A stretch of DNA of 57,523 nt from JBOCEF01 sp047610385 (lineage in GTDB: Bacteria; Pseudomonadota; Alphaproteobacteria; Rhodobacterales; Rhodobacteraceae): assembly GCA_047610385.1 (NCBI GenBank), contig JBLGAC010000024.1:1-57523 (forward strand), written 5' to 3'. Both the position numbers and the translations under genes were made by a program. Positions 8,301 to 15,229 of the stretch are shown piece after piece. Each line of letters begins with the position of its first letter. Position 1 is the first letter of the stretch. The notes under the pieces were generated by a model. That model did no database searches, had not been told where the DNA came from, and worked only from the letters and a program-made list of their open reading frames with translations.

Positions 8301-10812
8301 TGATGCCGACGGCTTTGCCGTGGTGGGGCTGAGCGCGATCCAGTTGCTGATCGGCACTGAGGCTGACCGGCAGGCAGGCAATATCACCCTCGGTGGAAAC
8401 TTCGGTGCAAATGCAGAGGTTTATACCCTAGGAGATGTCACCATCGACCCAGGAATTGGCGGTCAGTTCGGCGACACCGCAGTTCTGGACGCGGGCGGAT
8501 CGGTGCAGGCCACCGCCGGTTTGGTCGTCGGCGATGCGGCGATGATCAAGGCGGGGCAAGATGTAATGCTGGCCAGCCTCAACGGTGGCGGCGCGACGAT
8601 TGTCGGTCGGGACGTGATCGTCGATACGGTGGGGCTGAGCGGCGCGCTCATCATCGAGGCGCACAACGACCTTTGGCTTGGCGACCCGACATTGGGCACC
8701 AAGTCTTCGGCCACATCGATGGCGTTGAAGGCCGGTGGCACCGCACTGATCCGCGCGTTTGACAGTGTCGGAGCGTTCTCCGTCGTGGCTGGTGCTGGCA
8801 TTGATCTGACAGCAATTTCAACGGGCGGTGATGCTATCGCAGACACGGCTGTGGGCGATCTGCGGCTCGCGGGCGTGGATGTGGGCGGTGATTTCGGGGC
8901 ACATACCGGCGACGGCGCGATCGTGGCGCGCAGCGTCGCTGGGCAAAAGGCACCTGCGCTCCTCGTCGCTGGCGCTGCGCGGTTTGATGCGTCGGGCCCG
9001 GTGCTGCTGCCCGCGGCCGAAGGTGCCGCCGGACATGTGTTCGGCGGCCCTGTCGCGATCACGCGCGCATCCCAGGTTGCTATCGAGGCGTCCGGTGATC
9101 TGACCTTCGGTGCCGTTGACATTGCCTTCACGTCACTGGAGGCATTGGCGCAGGGCGGTATATTTGATCGCACAGGCAATAGAATAGCCGGCGGAGTTCA
9201 CCTTAAATCTTCAGGTAAGATCCGCGGTCTCGGCTCAGCGTTTCTGAAGGCTGATGGCGATCTACGTGTTGATGCGCATGGCGCAGCGTCGCTGCTTGGC
9301 GCCAATGACGTCGGCGGCGCGGTGTCCGTTGCGGCGACCTCGCTTGATTGGGCAGAACTTGGCAGCATCCTGCTTGCCGACGTCGCAGTCGATGGTGGTG
9401 CGCGTTTGATGTCGGGCATGGATGGCGCGTTCGGTGACGCAGCGATCCGCCAAGGCGAGGTTGCGACGGTGCCGCGTCTCACCATGGTGGATGGGGTCGC
9501 GCAGGTCGGAGATGAGACGTTCTCCGGCACCTTGAACATCCGCGGCGATCTCGATCTGTCGAGCGGCCTTGCGCCTGAAATCGCCTTGGCAGATGTGGCT
9601 GGCGGCGGCGGCCCATTTGGGGAGGTTGATCGCGGCGTGGATCTGGGCGATCGCGACAACGTCTTTAACGGATCGGTCGCGTTGCGCCGCATCGCCGGTG
9701 CCGCGACGGTGACCGAAGAATCCAGCAGCGACACACTGCATCAGGATGAACTGGATGGTGGAAAGTTGCACCTGCGCCAGATCGAAGTGATCGGCGACAT
9801 AGTCATAACCACCTCTGACGATGTGATTTTCGACGGACGCATGACGGCGCTTGTCGACAGCGATGTCCCTGCCGCAAAGCCGACCATTCCCAGCGGCTTG
9901 GATGACGATGATCCAAAACGCCAAGGGCTGGAGGGCCTCGTGGCCGAGGATTTCCGGCTCTGGCTGTCAGATGGCGCGACCATGACCGTTGATACCACCG
10001 CGGCGGGCGCAGATCCGTCAGGTGGCATGATCCGCTTCGATCGCACCATCGACGGGTTCAACGAATTTTTGCCGGCGCGGACGCTTGAAGGTGTGAACCA
10101 ACGTGCCGGTGCGGCGAAAATCGGCCTGAATGCCGGCGGGGGCGACGTTCGGTTCCGTGACTATGTCGGGGCAGGTGCGCCCTTGGGCGATGTCACGATA
10201 AGCTCTGCTGATGATGTCGCAATCGGCCATACCTATGCTGCACGTGCCCCGGATGCAGAATCGCCTCAGGCGCGGTATCTTCTAGGTAAATCATATGAAA
10301 GCGACGTTTTCTTTGCGTCAGATCTAAAGATCGATGCGACCGGTGACGTGGTGCTTTATGCGCCGCCCGGCCTGCGGGACAGCTTCGAAACCGCCGATGC
10401 CTTTTTTGGCGTGAACCTGCGGGGGTTCACTTATGGGCTTTCGCTGCGGCCGTCGCGTGTCGAGGCGTTCGGCTTCATTGGTGGATCAAGCCGCCAGGCC
10501 GCGGGCCTCTATCCCGTGGGCCCGCGCGCGCCGCAATACAACCTCAACGGCTGCGTGATCGGCGACGTTGCTGATTGCACCGGCGTCTCTGCGCCCAACG
10601 TGTTGACGGTGCTGCGGCTCGACCGCGCCCAGATCCTGAATGTGGAGCGGGAGGACCTGTTCGAACTGTTCGTGTCCTATGGAAATGAAGAGCTCTGGGG
10701 CGTGCCCCAAAGCTACGTCTTGGACCTGCAGGATCTCGGGCTGGACGACGAAGATGAGGAATTTCAAGAGGATGAGGCGCAGGTCTCGCCATTGAAAGGG
10801 ACCAACGAATGA
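2377..10812 (+). CDS. giant filamentous-haemagglutinin-like exoprotein (TpsA)
   Basis: This is a 2811-residue secreted adhesin-like protein, the cognate substrate of the upstream TpsB. The start is ATG 2377, with GAAGGAG at 2363-2369 and 7-nt spacing; the upstream in-frame ATG lies inside tpsB. A signal peptide ends near residue 32 (GPLAAG). It is followed by the haemagglutination-activity (TPS) domain at about residues 35-270, with the NPSG form of the NPNG motif (NVWIVNPSGVMFG). The rest is Gly/Ala/Asp-rich beta-helix repeat. Residues 467-1295 and 1296-2124 are two identical 829-residue copies, and each copy contains two older, diverged sub-repeats of about 310 residues. The mature protein appears to have only two cysteines, C2726 and C2734 (CX7C), before an acidic tail. 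Overlapping ATGA couples it to the CHAT gene. The substrate or ligand is unknown. Confidence 0.93.
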   Translation: MPPRYPPRITRCGASALALAIACGWAGPLAAGPKGGVVAHGDAAIISGGQVTAIKQSSDRIIIDWQSFDIGADEAVRFDQPGRGSVALNRIKAGNPSAIDGRIEANGNVWIVNPSGVMFGHGARIDVGGLIVSTTDISDENFTKGNMVFNRPGDPGAQIVNDGAITFAEAGLAGFVAPEVINRGQITGRLGRITIAGKDSFSVDISGDGMFALDLSDAAPAAHARLVNQGLIDVAGGVVVIDAASVRDAVDGTVSAGGVVSAASADVDGGTIVLTGGRIEASGVIDASSGTGIGGTVAMTGDLVHVQAGALVDASGARGGGIVRIGALAPDAAPMPARRTLVAAGATVRANADVSGTGGDVLVWGEDASMVRGTLFAVGAQTGGRIEISSPADILFTGTADASGAVADGLILIDPAFLTIGLIGPNDPALSDSKILAGEGGAGSYTIAATTLNGLSGKVLLQASDTIRVEQEIAFGGDLTLEAGRDILLFADIHAGGALLLSANAAVAGAPAITNGSIRITDGRSISAGGALTLRTGATGRLDGSAMLTSDVLRLSAGGNLTASAMTLSGALSAESYGTANLSKNMMISGDVDVITHGGALVFASLKGAVSGAVTLNARGGGAVAGDVTMQVGGALNLAGLDAHNANVLATGGILGDGVMSVSGVSTFQANGFAVALTNVGNSFGGEVRAISLSPSGTAIGDVDINASGNLVIGQLVGDAARLRAGGAISQTGDVTVAGDADIAAVGNIALTRTTNRFGGALSLLGQHASIASEGALTLGASTLASLTVTGDGPLRQSGALDIAGNAAFSTTGGAVALDAGGNQFNGQVSVQTGAHGATAADVSLAAAGPMLLGAIKAHGLRVVSAGALTQNAGLSATGDVVIISDGLLNLNKANRIFGKLNATSQGSQITIASFDTRIDGAMTLNARDGALVGDVQVQIGGVATLGTLDAGHAQIFATDGIFAPDTLSIAGTATLQTRSADISLTGVSNSFGGEVRLLALAAPANPGDVTIMSAGDLTISQLTARTATVSVDGDLMQSGAVSTQAASGFTATGDLFLANEGNILVGATAFSGLDVRVAVAGDLTLGDTTAQTLTLTLPGRLDQESAVSVAGLLSLTVGDSVSLGRADNGLAEVSGIVSGPTTKLRDADGFAVVGLSAIQLLIGTEADRQAGNITLGGNFGANAEVYTLGDVTIDPGIGGQFGDTAVLDAGGSVQATAGLVVGDAAMIKAGQDVMLASLNGGGATIVGRDVIVDTVGLSGALIIEAHNDLWLGDPTLGTKSSATSMALKAGGTALIRVEQEIAFGGDLTLEAGRDILLFADIHAGGALLLSANAAVAGAPAITNGSIRITDGRSISAGGALTLRTGATGRLDGSAMLTSDVLRLSAGGNLTASAMTLSGALSAESYGTANLSKNMMISGDVDVITHGGALVFASLKGAVSGAVTLNARGGGAVAGDVTMQVGGALNLAGLDAHNANVLATGGILGDGVMSVSGVSTFQANGFAVALTNVGNSFGGEVRAISLSPSGTAIGDVDINASGNLVIGQLVGDAARLRAGGAISQTGDVTVAGDADIAAVGNIALTRTTNRFGGALSLLGQHASIASEGALTLGASTLASLTVTGDGPLRQSGALDIAGNAAFSTTGGAVALDAGGNQFNGQVSVQTGAHGATAADVSLAAAGPMLLGAIKAHGLRVVSAGALTQNAGLSATGDVVIISDGLLNLNKANRIFGKLNATSQGSQITIASFDTRIDGAMTLNARDGALVGDVQVQIGGVATLGTLDAGHAQIFATDGIFAPDTLSIAGTATLQTRSADISLTGVSNSFGGEVRLLALAAPANPGDVTIMSAGDLTISQLTARTATVSVDGDLMQSGAVSTQAASGFTATGDLFLANEGNILVGATAFSGLDVRVAVAGDLTLGDTTAQTLTLTLPGRLDQESAVSVAGLLSLTVGDSVSLGRADNGLAEVSGIVSGPTTKLRDADGFAVVGLSAIQLLIGTEADRQAGNITLGGNFGANAEVYTLGDVTIDPGIGGQFGDTAVLDAGGSVQATAGLVVGDAAMIKAGQDVMLASLNGGGATIVGRDVIVDTVGLSGALIIEAHNDLWLGDPTLGTKSSATSMALKAGGTALIRAFDSVGAFSVVAGAGIDLTAISTGGDAIADTAVGDLRLAGVDVGGDFGAHTGDGAIVARSVAGQKAPALLVAGAARFDASGPVLLPAAEGAAGHVFGGPVAITRASQVAIEASGDLTFGAVDIAFTSLEALAQGGIFDRTGNRIAGGVHLKSSGKIRGLGSAFLKADGDLRVDAHGAASLLGANDVGGAVSVAATSLDWAELGSILLADVAVDGGARLMSGMDGAFGDAAIRQGEVATVPRLTMVDGVAQVGDETFSGTLNIRGDLDLSSGLAPEIALADVAGGGGPFGEVDRGVDLGDRDNVFNGSVALRRIAGAATVTEESSSDTLHQDELDGGKLHLRQIEVIGDIVITTSDDVIFDGRMTALVDSDVPAAKPTIPSGLDDDDPKRQGLEGLVAEDFRLWLSDGATMTVDTTAAGADPSGGMIRFDRTIDGFNEFLPARTLEGVNQRAGAAKIGLNAGGGDVRFRDYVGAGAPLGDVTISSADDVAIGHTYAARAPDAESPQARYLLGKSYESDVFFASDLKIDATGDVVLYAPPGLRDSFETADAFFGVNLRGFTYGLSLRPSRVEAFGFIGGSSRQAAGLYPVGPRAPQYNLNGCVIGDVADCTGVSAPNVLTVLRLDRAQILNVEREDLFELFVSYGNEELWGVPQSYVLDLQDLGLDDEDEEFQEDEAQVSPLKGTNE
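3775..6261 (+). repeat. 2487-bp tandem duplication, copy 1
   Basis: This is the first copy of an exact direct tandem repeat inside the exoprotein gene (829 codons, reading frame kept). It begins at the ATCCGG at 3775-3780. Every stretch I compared with copy 2 (offset 2487) was identical, including third codon positions. Confidence 0.95.
6262..8748 (+). repeat. 2487-bp tandem duplication, copy 2
   Basis: This is the second copy of the tandem repeat, directly abutting copy 1. Identity continues through ATCCG at 8749-8753 and then stops (C8754 against G6267). The pre-duplication endpoints therefore shared only about 5 bp of homology, ATCCG. Confidence 0.95.
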
Positions 10813-13388
10813 TCGGCTTCGCACGGGTTTGCAGACGGATCGCGCGGGCGGGCGCCGCGGCGCTGATCTGCGCGGGCTGCGCGTCAGATGGGACCGGGTT
10901 CACCTCAGGTGAGGTCTGCACGCAGGTCAACGAAACTTTGCTGCGCGGACAGCGGTCAAGCTTTGGCCTGCAGTTTCAGGCCGCTGAGGACGCATTTTCA
11001 GAGTTGCTGTCGCTTTATGATCTCGACGACGCCGCCGCGAAGTGTCCGCGCGCGCCATCACGCCCCTTTATTCTTATGAATCAGGCGCTTGCGCATTCAA
11101 GTCAGGAACGTTTCGTGACCGCTGACGGCCTGTTCGCGCGCGCGGAATCCCTGCTTGATGAAAGCGGCCGCACGGCTGAGGAAACTGGGCGAGACCGCGC
11201 GTTGCTGAGCGCGTATCGCGCGCAGGATCAGCTCAACCGTTCAATCCTGGATGGTGCCCGGTCCTTCGTGGAACTTGCGGTGGCGCGGCTGCAAGAAAGC
11301 TCCGGCGTCAGTGGGCTGTCCCTTGGCGTTCAGGGGTTTGAGAGATTGGCGCTGTCGGGTGGGCCCGAAGCGCAGCGCACTTTGATTGAGGAGGCCACGA
11401 ACCAGCACACTCTGGCACATATCCGATTGCTTGAAGGGGACGCTGCAGGGGCGGAAATTGCGATCAACCAGGCCTTGGATGTCATCGGCCTTTTGCCAAG
11501 AACTGCGGCCGCTTACCGACCGAGGTTCTTGTCGCAGCGCAGCTTGATCAAGCTTGAACTTGGCGATGCTGAGGGCGCACGGCGGGACGCGGCTGAGGCT
11601 GGCGAAGCGTTCGCGGCGTTGATGCCTGACACGCCGCTCGAAGCCTTGGCGCGGCTGCGCGAAGGCAGGGCGCTCACCGCACTTGGGCGCACTGACGCGG
11701 CGTTGGAGGCATATGAGCGCGGATTTTTGGTCTATGAAGAAAATCCAGTGATCGTGGACTACCAGACCCTGTGGCCATTTTTCCGGCTTGCGCTTCAATC
11801 GGTGCAGAAAGATCCAACCCGCCGCCGAGAGATGGGCGCCCGTATTTTCCGTGCCGCGCAGATCATCCGGCAATCCATCACTGCGCGCACCGTCGCGGGT
11901 GCCGCCGCTTTGCTGGGGCAGGGTGATGGCCCGGCGGGCCAGGCTGTGCGGCAGTGGCGCGACGCCAATGAACGCTATGCATCCCTTAAGGCGCTGCAAG
12001 TGCTGCAACTTCGTGATCCGCTGTCGCAAGCCGATCAAGCGAGGACACTTGCGCTGTCGGTTGCTGAGGCAAAGATTGAGGTCGATCAGCTGCGCAAGCG
12101 GCGCGACCAGATTGCGCCGGAATATCAGTCAGCAATCTCAGCCCCGGTCGGGTTGGATGAGGTGCAGGCGCAGCTTCGGCCGGGCGAAGCGATGGTCCAG
12201 GTGCTTGCCGGTTCGCCGCGCAGCTTTCTTCTGGTGATCGACCGTGAAGACATCCACTACCGCGTCATCCCGGTGACGGGGGATCAGATCGCCGTGCTGG
12301 TTCAGGTGCTGCGCGGCGGCGTTGAAGCCCGAGCAGGCAGCGCCGCACCGCAGTTTCCAGCACCACTCGCCCATCAGATGTTCAATCTTCTGTTCCCAGG
12401 TGAGAAAGAGCGCCTACTGTCATATGATGATTTGGTTTTTTCAACCACCGGCGCGCTGCAATCTTTGCCGCTGGATCTGTTGGTGACCGCGCCTCCGGGC
12501 TCTGGTTGGCAAGATATTGCGCCGGGATCCGTGTCATGGTTGGGCGACAGCGTGGCGATCAGTTATGTGCCCAGCCCCCGAAACCTTGTCGACATCCGGC
12601 GCGGCGCGGGCGCAAGCCGTGCGTCGAAGATGGTGGCCTCGTTCGGAAATTTTCGTGACGGGGTTGATCCGCACAAGGTGTTGCGTGTCTCGGGGCTGCC
12701 AGAGACATGCCTGACCTTGGCGCGTGCCGTCGATCAGGTTGGCGCATTGCCGGGCACGGGGCGCGAAGCCGAAGCGATTGCGGCCATGTTTGGCGACGCG
12801 GCACAGGTCCTGACCGGTGAGGCGTTCAACGAGGACGCGGTTAAAAGCGCCTCAGCCTCAGGCGCTTTGGCCGATTTCAGGGTGCTGCATTTTGCGACCC
12901 ACGGCATCCTTTGGCCCACGGCGGACTGCTTTACTGAGCCTGCGTTGACCGTGACTGCAACCGATGCAGAAGACAGCGACGGTCTTCTTTCGTCCAATGA
13001 AATCAGGCAGATGAACCTTGATGCGCAATTGGTCGTGCTGTCTGCATGCAACACCGCATCGGGCTATCTGGTCTCCGCCTCCAACTCCGCCAACGGCGCG
13101 CGGCGCAGCGCCGGGGTCAGCGGGGCCGGGGGTGAGAGCCTGTCGGGTCTCGCACGTGCGTTCTTTTCCGCCGGTGCACGATCGGTGCTCGCGACCCATT
13201 GGCCAGTGGCGGATGATGAGACAACCGAATTGATGACGGAGTTTTTCAGGCGTCTGCGGGATGAGGGCCAGACCCTCAACGCCGCATTGCAGGGGGCGCA
13301 GCGCAAATTGCGTCAGAACCCGGCCAGCGCGCATCCGATCTTTTGGGCACCGTTCGTGCTGATCGGGGATGCGTCTTCGAAGCTCTGA
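10809..13388 (+). CDS. TPR-CHAT caspase-like peptidase, probable lipoprotein, paired with TpsA/TpsB
   Basis: This is an 859-residue protein whose ATG overlaps the tpsA stop (ATGA), implying translational coupling. The N-terminus is a basic, hydrophobic signal (RRIARAGAAALICAGCAS) that could be a lipobox, although Cys at -3 is atypical. Export to the periplasm or outer membrane is therefore likely but not certain. Residues of about 40-380 are alpha-helical, TPR-like repeats. The C-terminal 300 residues are a CHAT domain (clan CD, caspase-like) with both catalytic residues: His698 in HFATHG and Cys747 in LSACNT, followed by SLSGLARAFFSAGARSVLATHW. CHAT proteins are proteases or adaptor-gated proteases in other systems. 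The substrate here is unknown, and TpsA, TpsB or a host or competitor protein are all possible. Confidence 0.88.
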   Translation: MIGFARVCRRIARAGAAALICAGCASDGTGFTSGEVCTQVNETLLRGQRSSFGLQFQAAEDAFSELLSLYDLDDAAAKCPRAPSRPFILMNQALAHSSQERFVTADGLFARAESLLDESGRTAEETGRDRALLSAYRAQDQLNRSILDGARSFVELAVARLQESSGVSGLSLGVQGFERLALSGGPEAQRTLIEEATNQHTLAHIRLLEGDAAGAEIAINQALDVIGLLPRTAAAYRPRFLSQRSLIKLELGDAEGARRDAAEAGEAFAALMPDTPLEALARLREGRALTALGRTDAALEAYERGFLVYEENPVIVDYQTLWPFFRLALQSVQKDPTRRREMGARIFRAAQIIRQSITARTVAGAAALLGQGDGPAGQAVRQWRDANERYASLKALQVLQLRDPLSQADQARTLALSVAEAKIEVDQLRKRRDQIAPEYQSAISAPVGLDEVQAQLRPGEAMVQVLAGSPRSFLLVIDREDIHYRVIPVTGDQIAVLVQVLRGGVEARAGSAAPQFPAPLAHQMFNLLFPGEKERLLSYDDLVFSTTGALQSLPLDLLVTAPPGSGWQDIAPGSVSWLGDSVAISYVPSPRNLVDIRRGAGASRASKMVASFGNFRDGVDPHKVLRVSGLPETCLTLARAVDQVGALPGTGREAEAIAAMFGDAAQVLTGEAFNEDAVKSASASGALADFRVLHFATHGILWPTADCFTEPALTVTATDAEDSDGLLSSNEIRQMNLDAQLVVLSACNTASGYLVSASNSANGARRSAGVSGAGGESLSGLARAFFSAGARSVLATHWPVADDETTELMTEFFRRLRDEGQTLNAALQGAQRKLRQNPASAHPIFWAPFVLIGDASSKL

Positions 13389-13425
13389 GGCCCGGGGCGC
13401 CGGGGCGAAGCCCGGCTCTTGCGAC

Positions 13426-13458
13426 ATCCGATAATCAATATTATGTCAAATATCGGAT
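13426..13458. repeat. inverted repeat between the convergent CHAT gene and hflX
   Basis: The perfect 8-bp arms ATCCGATA (13426-13433) and TATCGGAT (13451-13458) flank a 17-nt AT-rich loop. It sits between two convergent stop codons. A GC-rich stem (CCCGG-GGCG-CCGGG) precedes it just after the CHAT stop. Either could take part in termination, but neither has a T tract. Confidence 0.35.
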
Positions 13459-13471
13459 CAGGTGAGGACTG

Positions 13472-14854
13472 TTACGGCTCCCACGGCCCGGTGGACACCG
13501 GGTCATCATCATTGGTGGAGGTCCGTGAGCGTACCTCGCCCTCAATGACAGCAACGCCTGAGAACTTCTTGTCAAAGCGGCCAAAATTATCTGCATCACC
13601 GCGCAGGACCAGCCAGAATCCGCTGTCGTCCTGGCGCATGTCGAGCACCGTCATCCGGGCGCGCAGCCAAGCCAGCGCTTCGCCGGCCGACAACGGCAGG
13701 CTCATGCGCCGCACTTCTTCATGCACGCCCAAACGTGCGTCGATCAACTCGATCAGCTCATCAATCCCGTCACCAGTGATGGCCGACACCGCGACGGCAC
13801 CTTCCTGCCGTGAGGTTTCGTTGACCAGCGCGGCGCGCTCAGCCTCCGGGATCAGGTCGATCTTGTTGCGCAGCTCAATCATCGCGTCGCGCGCGTCTTC
13901 TTCAAGGCCAAGCTTGCCAAGCACATGCATCACATCGGCTTTTTGTGCCACCGCGTCCTCATGCGCCAGATCGCGCACATGCAGGATCAGGTCCGCCTCC
14001 AGCACCTCTTCGAGCGTAGCGCGGAATGCGGCGACCAGCTGCGTCGGCAGGTCTGAGATGAACCCAACCGTGTCCGACAGGATGATCCTGCGGCCAGACG
14101 GCAGTTCAACCGCACGCATTGTCGGGTCAAGCGTTGCAAACAGCATGTCCTTGGCCAAGACCTGCGCCGAGGTCAGTCGGTTGAACAGCGTGGATTTACC
14201 TGAGTTGGTGTATCCGACAAGCGCAACAATGGGATACGGGGTTTTCTTGCGCGATTCCCGGTGAAGCGTGCGCGTCTGAACAACGCGCTCTAACTTCTTC
14301 TCAATCCTGAGAATTTTGTCACTGATCGCACGGCGGTCAGACTCGATCTGCGTTTCGCCGGGGCCACCGACAGAACCAAGGCCGCCGCGCTGACGTTCAA
14401 GATGGGTCCAGGACCGCACAAGCCGCGATTTGAAGTATTCCAGATGCGCCAGTTCGACCTGCAACACGCCTTCACGGGTGCGCGCACGTTCTGAAAAAAT
14501 CTCAAGGATCAGACCTGTGCGGTCCAAAACTTTGCAATCCCAGTGCTTTTCAAGATTGCGCTGTTGGACGGGCGTGACCGTTCCATCGACCACAACCAGA
14601 TCGACCTCCTCTTCGGCGAAGCGGTCTTTCAGCTCTGCAGCTTTGCCCTTACCAAACAGCAGGCCCGGGCTCGGCTCTGCGATTGTGATGACGTCGGCAC
14701 CTTGGATCTCAAGCCCCGGCAGCGCTTCGGCGAGGCCTACGGCCTCCTCCAACGCAGCGTGCGGATCGCGCAGGCGTAACGAATTGGGCCGAAGAGCCCT
14801 GCCCTTCGACCGGCTTTTAAGCACCGGATGAATGACGTGAACGCGGGTGGTCAT
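13472..14854 (-). CDS. hflX: GTPase HflX
   Basis: This is a ribosome-associated GTPase of the OBG-HflX superfamily, which binds the 50S subunit and splits stalled 70S ribosomes in E. coli. The 460-residue product has the N-terminal HflX domain with the Gly-rich linker GGLGSVGGPGETQIESDRR. G1 GYTNSGKS is at about 214-221, G3 DTVGF at about 261-265 and G4 NKID at about 330-333. ATG 14854 lies 15 bp after the hfq stop and matches the usual HflX N-terminus better than an in-frame TTG at 14869. The hfq-hflX order is a conserved operon in proteobacteria. Confidence 0.96.
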   Translation of the reverse strand: MTTRVHVIHPVLKSRSKGRALRPNSLRLRDPHAALEEAVGLAEALPGLEIQGADVITIAEPSPGLLFGKGKAAELKDRFAEEEVDLVVVDGTVTPVQQRNLEKHWDCKVLDRTGLILEIFSERARTREGVLQVELAHLEYFKSRLVRSWTHLERQRGGLGSVGGPGETQIESDRRAISDKILRIEKKLERVVQTRTLHRESRKKTPYPIVALVGYTNSGKSTLFNRLTSAQVLAKDMLFATLDPTMRAVELPSGRRIILSDTVGFISDLPTQLVAAFRATLEEVLEADLILHVRDLAHEDAVAQKADVMHVLGKLGLEEDARDAMIELRNKIDLIPEAERAALVNETSRQEGAVAVSAITGDGIDELIELIDARLGVHEEVRRMSLPLSAGEALAWLRARMTVLDMRQDDSGFWLVLRGDADNFGRFDKKFSGVAVIEGEVRSRTSTNDDDPVSTGPWEP

Positions 14855-14869
14855 AGGTCGGTCAGCCAA

Positions 14870-15103
14870 TCATTCTTCGCCGTCATAAAGACTGATCGGC
14901 TGTGAGGGCATGACAGTGGAAATCGCATGCTTGTAGACCAATTGAGATTGTCCATCGCGGCGCAAAAGCACGCAGAAGTTGTCGAACCAAGTCACAACGC
15001 CCTGAAGCTTTACCCCGTTGACGAGGAAGATCGTGACTGCAACCTTGTTTTTACGGATATGGTTCAGGAATGCGTCCTGAAGGTTTTGTTTTTCGCCTGC
15101 CAT
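14870..15103 (-). CDS. hfq: RNA chaperone Hfq
   Basis: This 77-residue Sm-like protein forms the hexameric ring that pairs small RNAs with mRNAs. The sequence carries the N-terminal QNLQDAFLNHIRK, the Sm1 region (VTIFLVNGVKLQGVVTWFDNF) and the Sm2 motif YKHAIST. It is short, as alphaproteobacterial Hfq proteins are, and lacks the long C-terminal tail of E. coli. It is first in an operon with hflX, with a 126-bp leader between it and the trkH stop. Confidence 0.98.
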   Translation of the reverse strand: MAGEKQNLQDAFLNHIRKNKVAVTIFLVNGVKLQGVVTWFDNFCVLLRRDGQSQLVYKHAISTVMPSQPISLYDGEE

Positions 15104-15229
15104 GGTTTGGCCTCAGTGTTATTGGCGGCCGTCGCGACGTTGCGAAGCGTCCGCAGTTGGACTAAATCGCGCATCAAGGTGCGTCTTTTGACAGATTGCA
15201 CGCGGACTGGCGATGCTGCAAGTGCGAAA

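Noticed and set aside
3775..8753. CRISPR array or insertion sequence as an explanation for the large repeats
   Set aside because: The unit is 2487 bp of coding sequence directly abutting its copy, with no spacers, terminal inverted repeats or transposase.
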